Below are positions 1 through 5,132 of a stretch of 5,132 nucleotides of DNA, in pieces. Each line of letters opens with the position of its first letter. Position 1 is the stretch's first letter. Below the pieces are notes generated by a model. It saw nothing but the letters and a program-made list of their open reading frames with translations. It ran no database searches and had not been told where the DNA came from. The position numbers were made by a program, and so were the translations under genes. Origin of the DNA: Marinilabiliaceae bacterium UBA5213 (GTDB taxonomy: Bacteria > Bacteroidota > Bacteroidia > Bacteroidales > Marinilabiliaceae); assembly GCA_002412555.1 (NCBI GenBank), contig DHVH01000199.1, positions 1 to 5,132 of the forward strand, read 5' to 3'.

Positions 1-866
1 ATGGTAACCGCAACCAAGGCAATTAATAAAAGTACAGAGAGTAAGGACCACTTTAAAGCCCGTCTTTCAGCAGGCGCCACCTCGTTGCTTTGCGCTTCCA
101 GCTGCAATCCTTCCTCTGGTCGATAAAGACCAAGGCGGGGAACGATGATCTTCTCCGTCACCCAGGTTCCGGCAATACCCACAAAGGGCACCGAAGCGGC
201 CATCAGGTAATAGTTGGATAAGGGGTTAACCGTATAACTGGGATCAATCAAATTGGCAGCCGGTTCGGTGAAGGCGGCGATCATGGGGTCCAGACCAGTG
301 GGTAAAAAGTTGGCCCCAAAACCTCCTGATACACCCGCAAAGGCAGCAGCAATACCCGCCAGCGGGTGTCGCCCCATACCCATAAATATGGCAGCTCCCA
401 TAGGAATCAGTACCACATACCCGGCATCGGCAGCCACAGAGCTAATCATACCAGCCACTACAATGGAGAAGGTAATCAAATACTTGGGCACTTTGGAGAC
501 AAAGACCTTAAGCGCTACAGCAATCATGCCGGTATGCTCGGCCACACCTATACCCAACATCACCACCAGTACCAGTCCCAAAGGCGGGAAAGTGGCAAAA
601 ACATTGACCATGTTGGTCATAATGCGTTGAAAGCCCGCCTTGGTCAACAGGTTTTCCACCACAATGAATTGTTCGGCCACCCCTGTCTCACCTCCTGTAC
701 CGGGCTTTATGACGGTTACACCGCCAAATATCCATGATAGAAGGAGAACAATCCCCATCAACATAGCAAATAAAGTTACCGGTTGCGGTAACTTATTACC
801 CACCACTTCCACCTTGTCAAGCATCCGCTTGAAAAACCCTTCTTTTTTCTTTGTTTGATCTGTCAT
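1..866 (-). CDS. AbgT-family transporter, N-terminal 288 residues (3' end outside window)
   Basis: Inner-membrane carrier of the AbgT family. E. coli AbgT takes up p-aminobenzoyl-glutamate; Neisseria MtrF and Alcanivorax YdaH have been linked to antimetabolite (sulfonamide) export, so direction and substrate stay open here. The minus-strand frame is open from the ATG at 866 to the window edge, giving 288 of about 510 expected residues. Visible: a charged cytoplasmic N-terminus (1-25), hydrophobic helices near 30-48, 95-110, 128-145, 222-236 and 272-288, and the family's most conserved block: ADAGYVVLIPMGA (146-158), GRHPLAGIAAAFAGVSGG (165-182), then GANFLPTGLDP (184-194). Asp193 sits in the conserved hairpin region where the crystallised homologues have a functionally important Asp. 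The start is the first in-frame ATG; no Shine-Dalgarno precedes it. It lies 54 bp downstream of the peptide transporter on the same strand, with no U-tract terminator between them, so co-transcription is likely. Family assignment is firm; the substrate is not. Confidence 0.93.
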   Translation of the reverse strand, partial: MTDQTKKKEGFFKRMLDKVEVVGNKLPQPVTLFAMLMGIVLLLSWIFGGVTVIKPGTGGETGVAEQFIVVENLLTKAGFQRIMTNMVNVFATFPPLGLVLVVMLGIGVAEHTGMIAVALKVFVSKVPKYLITFSIVVAGMISSVAADAGYVVLIPMGAAIFMGMGRHPLAGIAAAFAGVSGGFGANFLPTGLDPMIAAFTEPAANLIDPSYTVNPLSNYYLMAASVPFVGIAGTWVTEKIIVPRLGLYRPEEGLQLEAQSNEVAPAERRALKWSLLSVLLLIALVAVT

Positions 867-920
867 ATTACTAACTTTTTAGATTAGTTCACCCGGCACT
901 CAAAGTCAAGTCGGGCCATA

Positions 921-2441
921 TTATTTAATTCCGTGCATCATCTTGCTTAACCATGGACCCAAAATAAACAACAACACTGTGGCTGCACCGGTTATTGCGG
1001 CTACAAACCAAAATACATTTACGGGCTGTCCCATAGTCACTTCCATTGATTTGGCCAAAGTTTCCATTTGCGAGGCACCATAGTTACCGGCCGCAAAAGA
1101 GAACATCCACACACCCATAAGCGTTGATACCAACTTTGGTGGGGCCAATTTGGTGACCATCGACAAGCCAATGGGTGAAATACATAACTCACCCATGGTA
1201 AAAATCAGGTAAACCAAAGTTAACCATAACGGCGAAACCAACAGGATGGTGCTACCGCTATTGCTAATGGCGTCGGCAACAGCCATAACAGCGGCTCCAA
1301 CGGCAAGCAACATCATACCCCAGGCAAATTTAAAGGGTGTTTTAGGATTCATTTTATACTTATCCAATTTTAGCCAAAGCATAGAGAATAAGGGAGCCAA
1401 CAGAACGATAAATATCGCATTGATGGCTTGAAACCAGGAAGCAGGAATCTCAAAACCAAACATCATCCGGTCGGTATTATCGACGGCAAAAAGGTTAAAG
1501 GTAGTACCGGCCTGTTCAAAGCCCACCCAAAAAAAGATATTAAAGAAAGCCAATATCATTATAACGCCAACACGAGCCCATTGGTCGCGCCCGTCGGTTC
1601 CACGGAAGATGGATATCACCAGATAAAGTCCACCCACAATGCCTACTACTTTAGGAATGGTACTTTGAGCGCCTTCAGACAAAGAAGCCCATCCTTGTAA
1701 GAAGCCAATCACGCCAAATATTAAAACAGCAGTTATGGCAGCTATCTTTCCCCACTCCATTCCCGTGAGACGTGTTCGGCTAATATGACTATTAGGAGGC
1801 AACCCAATATGTCCCAATGTTTTTTCGGAACGCAATATAAGCCATAGGACACCAATTAGCATTCCTACACCCGAAGCCAGGTAACCATATTCCCAACTGA
1901 CTTTTTCGCCCAGGTAGCCAGCCACAAAGGGCGCAATAAAGGCCCCAAGGTTAATACCCATATAAAAAATAGTAAAACCTCCATCTTTACGCGGATCATT
2001 ATTATCGTACAAATCGCCCACCATGGTGGAGATATTTGGCTTAAAGAACCCATTACCCAAGATGAGCACGCCCAAGCCTGCATAAAACCAAAACTGGCGC
2101 GCTTCCATATTATCGCCGCCAATAGCTGCTGCCGATAACATAAACTGGCCAACCGCCATAGTCAATCCACCAATATAAATGGTCATCCGTTGTCCCAAAA
2201 ACTTATCGGCCAATACTCCACCCAACATTGGGGTGACGTATACCAACCCGGTAAATATGCCGTAAATGGTAAAAGCGGTCTCCCTATCCAGTCCAAACCC
2301 ACCATTGGCAAATGAGGCGGTTAAAAAAAGCACCAATAAGGCGCGCATTCCATAATAACTGAATCGCTCCCACATTTCCGTGGCAAAAAGAGTGGACAAC
2401 CCTATGGGGTGACCAAAAAATCCTTTGTCTTGGTTACTCAT
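921..2441 (-). CDS. POT/PTR2-family proton-dependent oligopeptide (di-/tripeptide) transporter
   Basis: Complete 506-residue inner-membrane symporter of the POT (PTR2) branch of the major facilitator superfamily, which imports di- and tripeptides with protons. The length matches bacterial family members (about 450-520). Diagnostic motifs appear in the expected order. In TM1 the ExxERFxYYGxR motif is intact (E22, E25, R26, Y29, Y30, R33), the proton-coupling signature. PTR2 signature 1 is around GGVLADKFLGQR (74-85), the TM4 block is GNGFFKPNIS with Lys134 (129-138), and the FYxxINxG signature is at 159-166. A conserved TM7 segment GFEQAGTTFNLFA carries Glu309 (307-319), and the TM10 block GELCISPIGLSMVTKLAP carries Glu418 (417-434). 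No key residue is missing. The ATG at 2441 follows an A/T-rich leader without Shine-Dalgarno. The gene starts after a 354-bp spacer with a terminator in it, so it probably opens its own unit, followed by the AbgT-type gene. A small imperfect hairpin (892-895/912-915 and 898-900/909-911) lies in the 54-bp gap. Exact peptide specificity cannot be read. Confidence 0.97.
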   Translation of the reverse strand: MSNQDKGFFGHPIGLSTLFATEMWERFSYYGMRALLVLFLTASFANGGFGLDRETAFTIYGIFTGLVYVTPMLGGVLADKFLGQRMTIYIGGLTMAVGQFMLSAAAIGGDNMEARQFWFYAGLGVLILGNGFFKPNISTMVGDLYDNNDPRKDGGFTIFYMGINLGAFIAPFVAGYLGEKVSWEYGYLASGVGMLIGVLWLILRSEKTLGHIGLPPNSHISRTRLTGMEWGKIAAITAVLIFGVIGFLQGWASLSEGAQSTIPKVVGIVGGLYLVISIFRGTDGRDQWARVGVIMILAFFNIFFWVGFEQAGTTFNLFAVDNTDRMMFGFEIPASWFQAINAIFIVLLAPLFSMLWLKLDKYKMNPKTPFKFAWGMMLLAVGAAVMAVADAISNSGSTILLVSPLWLTLVYLIFTMGELCISPIGLSMVTKLAPPKLVSTLMGVWMFSFAAGNYGASQMETLAKSMEVTMGQPVNVFWFVAAITGAATVLLFILGPWLSKMMHGIK

Positions 2442-2524
2442 CTTTGTTAGTTCTAATTTTTATAATAACACACACTATATCAGGCTGGTAAATCAGAAAA
2501 ATGAATTGATTATTATTGAAGTCT

Positions 2525-2532
2525 CAAAAATA
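2525..2532 (-). promoter_or_regulatory. candidate Bacteroidota -7 element for the peptide-transporter gene
   Basis: On the minus strand the octamer TATTTTTG fits the Bacteroidota -7 consensus TAnnTTTG. It lies about 84-91 bp upstream of the POT start codon and downstream of the 2666-2704 terminator, which is where a promoter is expected. No TTG of the -33 element is present at the usual 19-bp spacing (the trinucleotide there reads ACG), and the region is very A/T-rich, so a chance match is quite possible. Confidence 0.3.
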
Positions 2533-2639
2533 AAACAATTTATATCGGATACGTCTAATAATTGTCATAAAAATATTGACCTCCGGGTATTTTAGGGGGA
2601 AGATAAGTGCTTACCACCGGAAATTCAATTGAACGGCAA

Positions 2640-2660
2640 CATCGACAAGGAAAGTCGATG
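2640..2660. other. small 7-bp hairpin in the spacer upstream of the POT gene
   Basis: CATCGAC (2640-2646) and GTCGATG (2654-2660) form a perfect 7-bp stem around a 7-nt loop. It lies just beyond the terminator in the direction of transcription. It has no U-tract on either side, so it is not itself a terminator. A role is unknown and chance occurrence is possible. Confidence 0.3.
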
Positions 2661-2665
2661 GCGTT

Positions 2666-2704
2666 AAAAAAGCAATAGAGGTTTTTTTGAAACCTCTATT
2701 GCTT
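2666..2704 (-). terminator. rho-independent terminator downstream of the universal stress protein gene
   Basis: Arms 2670-2684 and 2690-2704 are perfect reverse complements (15 bp) around a 5-nt loop (2685-2689). The stem core on the minus strand is ACCTCTATTGC. In that direction the stem runs into a T-run (2671-2666, six T) before AACGCC. On the plus strand the stem is followed by A-rich sequence, so the orientation is clear. It lies about 90 bp past the usp stop codon at 2796 and separates the usp unit from the peptide-transporter unit. Confidence 0.8.
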
Positions 2705-2795
2705 AAAAATAAAAATTACCCATTATTCAAACAATCGCACTTAGGGCAAAAAAAAGCTGGCACTATCCCAAACTTTGGTAAGAAGCCGTCAAAGA

Positions 2796-3608
2796 TTAAC
2801 GGGCATGAAGGACAAACATAGGAAACTGCGGATGCAGCACCATTTTTTTGGTAATACTGGGGTGAAAAACCCGCTCAAAGAAACTGTAGTTGTGCCGCAC
2901 CAGAACTACCATATCCCCATCCTGTTCTTCGGTAAAGGAGCAAACGCTGTTACAAACATCTGAATCCTCGAGGAAAAAGAAACTCAGTCTGACACCTGGG
3001 AAAAAATCAGCGATTTTTTCTTCCGCCTCCAGCCGATTGATGTAATCATCAACCATCACATTAACAAACAACAGCTCACTGTCAAATGAAGATACCAGAT
3101 CGAACAGCGGACGTGCCAAATCCTGATCAATGGTCTTTAAGTCAGTGGCAAAGATCATTTTTTGAGGTATTTTAATGACAGCATTGCGTGGGATAGCCAA
3201 AATGGGAAGTTGTACATGTTTAATAACATCAAAAGCATTGCTACCCAATAGAAAATTCTCCAAAGCACTTTCACCACGACAGCCCATCACCAGTAAATCA
3301 GGATCTATTTCATTGCCGTCCAACTCTTTAATCAGCACATCTACCAGGGGACCAAAACGAGAAGCCGCTTCAATGCGGCTATTGGGGAAATCGCTGTGAA
3401 GAACTGCCAGCTCACGCTTTAAGCCCTTGCGACTTTCTTCAGCCATCTCTTCTTTAACCCGCATGACATAGGGACTACCGCTAAACTCCACATCATAAGC
3501 ATTGAACAAATAAAAACGAACATCCCTGCCCTCAAACATGTTCAGCGCATATGCGGCCGCATGTCTAGCTGTTTCAGAAAAATCGGTTAACAGGATTATG
3601 TGTCTCAT
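2796..3608 (-). CDS. tandem-domain universal stress protein (UspA family)
   Basis: Cytoplasmic protein of 270 residues made of two UspA-like domains, a common form in Bacteroidota; the family binds ATP/AMP or acts as a signalling or stress-survival factor. Domain 1 (about 1-140) opens with the typical strand and Asp, MRHIILLTDFSE (Asp9), and carries the complete nucleotide-binding motif GxxG-x9-GS (Gly109, Gly112, Gly122, Ser123). Domain 2 (about 148-270) begins MIFATDL (Asp156) but the corresponding segment reads RHNYSFFERVFHPS (238-251), without the glycines, so it probably does not bind ATP in the classical way. The ATG at 3608 is chosen because UspA proteins begin at the first beta strand; a TTG nine codons upstream (3635) is in frame but would add an atypical tail. 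It follows the Nudix gene by 163 bp with no obvious terminator between them, and is followed by the strong terminator at 2666-2704. Confidence 0.92.
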   Translation of the reverse strand: MRHIILLTDFSETARHAAAYALNMFEGRDVRFYLFNAYDVEFSGSPYVMRVKEEMAEESRKGLKRELAVLHSDFPNSRIEAASRFGPLVDVLIKELDGNEIDPDLLVMGCRGESALENFLLGSNAFDVIKHVQLPILAIPRNAVIKIPQKMIFATDLKTIDQDLARPLFDLVSSFDSELLFVNVMVDDYINRLEAEEKIADFFPGVRLSFFFLEDSDVCNSVCSFTEEQDGDMVVLVRHNYSFFERVFHPSITKKMVLHPQFPMFVLHAR

Positions 3609-3623
3609 AGCTTGCAGTTTTTC

Positions 3624-3659
3624 CAGCCTGATCAAAAGATGCGTTGTCGTTGCAGGCTG
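3624..3659. other. inverted repeat in the leader of the universal stress protein gene
   Basis: CAGCCTG (3624-3630) and CAGGCTG (3653-3659) are perfect 7-bp arms around a 22-nt loop, ending about 15 nt before the usp start codon. Extended on its outer sides, the left arm belongs to the decamer CCAGCCTGAT (3623-3632), which recurs inverted in the POT leader at 2479-2488. It could be a protein-binding site or a leader hairpin, but the size is within reach of chance. Confidence 0.25.
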
Positions 3660-3771
3660 ATTGATTAAGGTTTAATAAATGAGAAGACAGCATTGTTGAC
3701 GATTCTCAGTTTGATAAGTAAGTTATAAACAATAGAACGTAAATGCAAACCTCTGCAAGCAAAATTTTTGT

Positions 3772-4299
3772 CTATCCTCTTTTTACAAAAAACTGTATTA
3801 TTTGCCGAATACTATCACTGCATATTTCATGGTAATTTAAAGTCTCAGGTTTTACAAAGATATAGCCTGAAATATCGTCCTGCCAGGTGATATCAGAAAA
3901 ATCTTTGACATGGCAGACAAAAGCAAGATCAACTGTATAGACGGTAAATCTGGAAAAAACATATTCGTTAGGATAAGAGATCAGGAATTGATAATCGGCC
4001 ACCTCGAGGTTAAGTTCTTCAAGGACTTCACGCACCAGTGCATCTTCAGCTCGCTCGCCGGGATCGACAAAGCCGCCGGGCAAATCCAACATTCCCTTGT
4101 TGGGTTCTATGGCACGACGGGTGAGTAACAGTTCTCCCTTTTCATTAACAATTAGGGCCGCTACGGCAGCCGCTGCATTAATAAAAAAATGAAATCCGCA
4201 GTCGCCACACTTAAACGAGCGGTCAGAATGCGCCGGAAAATCAGACGATCCACACTTGGGACAAAATTTCACTACCCTCTCAGGTGCTGTTGTATCCAT
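3772..4299 (-). CDS. Nudix hydrolase with N-terminal zinc ribbon
   Basis: Soluble 175-residue enzyme of the Nudix superfamily, which cleaves a nucleoside diphosphate linked to another moiety using divalent metal. Residues 13-34 form a four-cysteine zinc ribbon (C13, C16, C31, C34: CPKC...CGDC). The Nudix fold follows from about 44. The Nudix box GX5EX7REUXEEXGU is at 76-98: Gly76, Glu82, Arg90, Glu91, Glu94, Glu95, with Asn97 in place of the usual Gly; the metal-binding glutamates are intact. The LPGG lead-in (73-76) is canonical. A zinc ribbon before a Nudix domain resembles NADH pyrophosphatase NudC, but the SQPWPFPxS motif that follows the NudC box is absent and the protein is much shorter, so the substrate is uncertain; general nucleotide sanitation or an ADP-ribose-like substrate is possible. 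The start is the ATG at 4299, with the zinc ribbon directly after it. It may be co-transcribed with usp 163 bp downstream. Confidence 0.93.
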   Translation of the reverse strand: MDTTAPERVVKFCPKCGSSDFPAHSDRSFKCGDCGFHFFINAAAAVAALIVNEKGELLLTRRAIEPNKGMLDLPGGFVDPGERAEDALVREVLEELNLEVADYQFLISYPNEYVFSRFTVYTVDLAFVCHVKDFSDITWQDDISGYIFVKPETLNYHEICSDSIRQIIQFFVKRG

Positions 4300-4352
4300 A
4301 TCACTGTAATTTTATGAAATTTCGAAAACAATAAAACAGATAATTAGCTGTG

Positions 4353-4370
4353 ACCTCGCTGAACCGAGGT
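4353..4370. other. 6-bp hairpin in the Nudix gene leader
   Basis: ACCTCG (4353-4358) and CGAGGT (4365-4370) form a perfect, GC-containing stem with a 6-nt loop. It lies about 55 nt upstream of the Nudix start and next to the large palindrome. On the minus strand it has no U-tract, so it is not a terminator in the direction of the genes. Function unknown. Confidence 0.35.
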
Positions 4371-4420
4371 TTCTATCCACCTCAAGAAATTTTCGTTAAA
4401 AAAATTAATTTGACTGTCGT

Positions 4421-4462
4421 AAAAAATCCGGGCTGTTTGAGCGAAGCGAGTTCCCGGATTTT
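4421..4462 (-). terminator. rho-independent terminator after the yfcC-like gene (apex of the palindrome)
   Basis: A perfect 10-bp stem (4423-4432 with 4453-4462) with the GC-rich core TCCGGG encloses a 20-nt loop. On the minus strand the stem leads into six T (4426-4421, partly in the stem), as expected of an intrinsic terminator for the carrier gene ending at 4605. On the plus strand only four T follow, so it may work weakly in both directions. The loop is long for a terminator and holds the repeated 13-mer. Confidence 0.6.
4437..4449 (+). repeat. copy 1 of a 13-nt direct repeat (terminator loop)
   Basis: TTGAGCGAAGCGA lies in the loop of the terminator hairpin. The same 13 bases occur at 4539-4551 in the same orientation, 102 bp apart. 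The word contains the internal repeat GCGAAGCG. Its position in an unpaired loop, where sequence is normally free to vary, suggests it belongs to a repeated element rather than to the terminator as such. Confidence 0.6.
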
Positions 4463-4526
4463 AGACATTCGAATTAATTTTTAGAAAATTTCTTGCAGTG
4501 GCGGCCTTTTTTGATTCCTTTTTGGG

Positions 4527-4551
4527 GCTGCAGCTCAATTGAGCGAAGCGA
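4527..4551 (+). repeat. two overlapping palindromes joined to copy 2 of the 13-nt repeat
   Basis: GCTGCAGC (4527-4534) and GCTCAATTGAGC (4533-4544) are perfect palindromes sharing two bases. The second runs directly into copy 2 of TTGAGCGAAGCGA (4539-4551). The block sits 54 bp downstream of the carrier stop codon, between that gene and the large palindrome. It may be a decayed second copy of the same element or a protein-binding site. The remaining sequence of the spacer towards 4604 is A/T-rich and shows only a weak CCTT/AAGG inverted repeat (4577-4580 with 4591-4594). Confidence 0.5.
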
Positions 4552-4604
4552 AATCATGAGGGTAAATATAATAAAGCCTTCCCGAATAAAAAGGAATAAA
4601 TCAC

Positions 4605-5132
4605 TTAAAACCCATTCAAATCCATAGTAACCGTAGGTATCAGTAACAAGAAACCAAGAATAATCATGGTAATAATAAGCGGCGCAATCCATTTGGCCCA
4701 TTTGACGTATGGAATTTTTGCCACGCCTAACACCCCAATTAAAACGCCGGAAGTTGGCGTTATCAGGTTGGTAAACCCATCCCCAAATTGAAAGGCCATA
4801 ACGGTGGCTTGTCGCGATAAACCAATCAAATCACTAAAAGGGGCCATGATGGGCATGGTGAGCGCTGCCTTTGCAGAACCACTGGGAATCACCACATTAA
4901 TAACAGTTTGTATCACATACATGATGCCTACCGAAGCAATATCACCCATATCGCTCATGCCGCCAGCCATAGCGTGTAAAATGGTATGGATAATTTGACC
5001 CTCTTCCAAAATGACTATGATTCCACCGGCCAATCCCACAATGAGGGCGGCCGACATGATATCTGCCGACCCGGCCAAAAATAGTTTGGTAATGCTGTCG
5101 GGACTTTTATCCATAGCCGCACCGGTAACCTG
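4605..5132 (-). CDS. YfcC-family (DcuC/C4-dicarboxylate anaerobic carrier superfamily) membrane transporter, C-terminal 175 residues
   Basis: C-terminal part of an inner-membrane carrier; the frame is open to the right window edge, so the true start lies outside and the internal ATG at 5114 should not be taken as the start. Family members are about 460-510 residues, so roughly a third is seen. The segment has the hallmark YfcC pattern (numbered from the first codon in the window): a helix at 27-42 (SAALIVGLAGGIIVIL), the hairpin motif IPSGSAKAALTMPIMAP (82-98), the very conserved FQFGDGFTNLITPTSG (114-129), then IPYVKWAKW (140-148) and a last helix at 150-167. YfcC proteins are annotated as C4-dicarboxylate or basic amino acid carriers, but experimental support is thin, so the substrate is left open. 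The DcuC and AbgT families are distantly related (ion transporter superfamily), so this gene and the one at 1-866 share a general fold type. Transcription probably ends at the hairpin 4421-4462. Confidence 0.9.
   Translation of the reverse strand, partial: QVTGAAMDKSPDSITKLFLAGSADIMSAALIVGLAGGIIVILEEGQIIHTILHAMAGGMSDMGDIASVGIMYVIQTVINVVIPSGSAKAALTMPIMAPFSDLIGLSRQATVMAFQFGDGFTNLITPTSGVLIGVLGVAKIPYVKWAKWIAPLIITMIILGFLLLIPTVTMDLNGF

Larger units (their letters stand above)
4377..4501. repeat. composite palindrome of about 125 nt between the yfcC-like and Nudix genes
   Basis: The spacer folds on itself through a nested series of inverted segments. CCAC (4377-4380) pairs with GTGG (4498-4501). 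CAAGAAATTTTC (4383-4394) pairs perfectly with GAAAATTTCTTG (4484-4495). AAAAATTAATT (4400-4410) pairs with AATTAATTTTT (4472-4482). TGTC (4415-4418) pairs with GACA (4464-4467). AAAATCCGGG (4423-4432) pairs with CCCGGATTTT (4453-4462). Short asymmetric internal loops separate the stems, giving about 41 base pairs in all. The two long outer arms are too long to be chance. This could be a terminator inside a larger structured 3' UTR, or a short non-autonomous palindromic (REP- or MITE-like) element. No convincing target-site duplication was found at the edges. The name of any such family is not known to me with certainty. Confidence 0.7.

Noticed and set aside
253..858. Plus-strand open frames opposite the AbgT gene
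   Set aside because: They run antisense to a strongly conserved AbgT reading frame, have low-complexity compositions and no recognisable domain.
1865..2152. Minus-strand 95-codon frame inside the POT gene
   Set aside because: It is an alternative frame of the transporter gene, rich in Trp/Cys/Met as expected for an out-of-frame reading, while the main frame carries all POT motifs.
3609..3635. Longer usp start at the TTG at 3635
   Set aside because: It would add nine residues before the first UspA beta strand; the ATG at 3608 puts the conserved strand directly at the N-terminus as in other family members.
3700..3750. Possible sigma70-like promoter for usp (TTGCAT ... TATAAC on the minus strand)
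   Set aside because: Spacing is only about 15 bp, the Bacteroidota -7 consensus TAnnTTTG is absent, and the region is A/T-rich, so the support is too weak to annotate.
3610..3760. 8-bp inverted repeat GCTTGCAG (3610-3617) / CTGCAAGC (3753-3760) bracketing the usp-nudix spacer
   Set aside because: Arms are short and 135 bp apart; a match of this length in a 163-bp spacer is plausible by chance.
4377..4501. CRISPR array or insertion sequence with target-site duplication
   Set aside because: There is a single palindromic unit with no spacer-repeat periodicity, no transposase gene and no clear direct duplication at the edges.
4474..4701. Minus-strand 75-codon frame overlapping the end of the yfcC-like gene and the palindrome
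   Set aside because: It is a shifted reading of the carrier gene followed by the palindrome arm; no domain, and the carrier frame is clearly the coding one.

Overview
The window reads as a stretch of bacterial chromosome, most likely from a member of the Bacteroidota. The grounds are indirect. Base composition is moderate, by eye about 40-45% GC. None of the genes has a clear Shine-Dalgarno sequence; the start codons follow A/T-rich leaders instead. A Bacteroidota-style TAnnTTTG -7 element can be found. The proteins (a POT peptide transporter, a two-domain UspA protein, a zinc-ribbon Nudix protein, an AbgT and a YfcC-type carrier) are typical of that phylum. No phage, insertion sequence, CRISPR, tRNA or rRNA signal is visible.

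All five genes are on the minus strand, so transcription runs from right to left. In that order: (1) the C-terminal third of a YfcC/DcuC-type membrane carrier (4605-5132, start outside the window). (2) A 305-bp intergenic region (4300-4604) dominated by a composite palindrome of about 125 nt whose apex is a good rho-independent terminator. A 13-nt word in the terminator loop recurs once about 100 bp away. (3) A Nudix hydrolase with an N-terminal zinc ribbon (3772-4299). (4) After 163 bp, a tandem-domain universal stress protein (2796-3608). (5) A 354-bp intergenic region (2442-2795) with a perfect 15-bp terminator stem and a possible promoter. (6) A complete proton-coupled oligopeptide transporter (921-2441). 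(7) Only 54 bp further on, the N-terminal 288 residues of an AbgT-family transporter (1-866, the rest lies outside the window).

Functionally this is a transporter-rich neighbourhood. Three unrelated or distantly related inner-membrane carriers with peptide, amino-acid-like or dicarboxylate-like substrates surround two small stress or housekeeping proteins. The terminators split it into probable transcription units: yfcC-like, then nudix (possibly with usp), then POT-abgT. The POT-AbgT pair is the best candidate for a real operon. The coding content is ordinary. The least explained part of the window is the structured, repeat-bearing spacer at 4353-4551.
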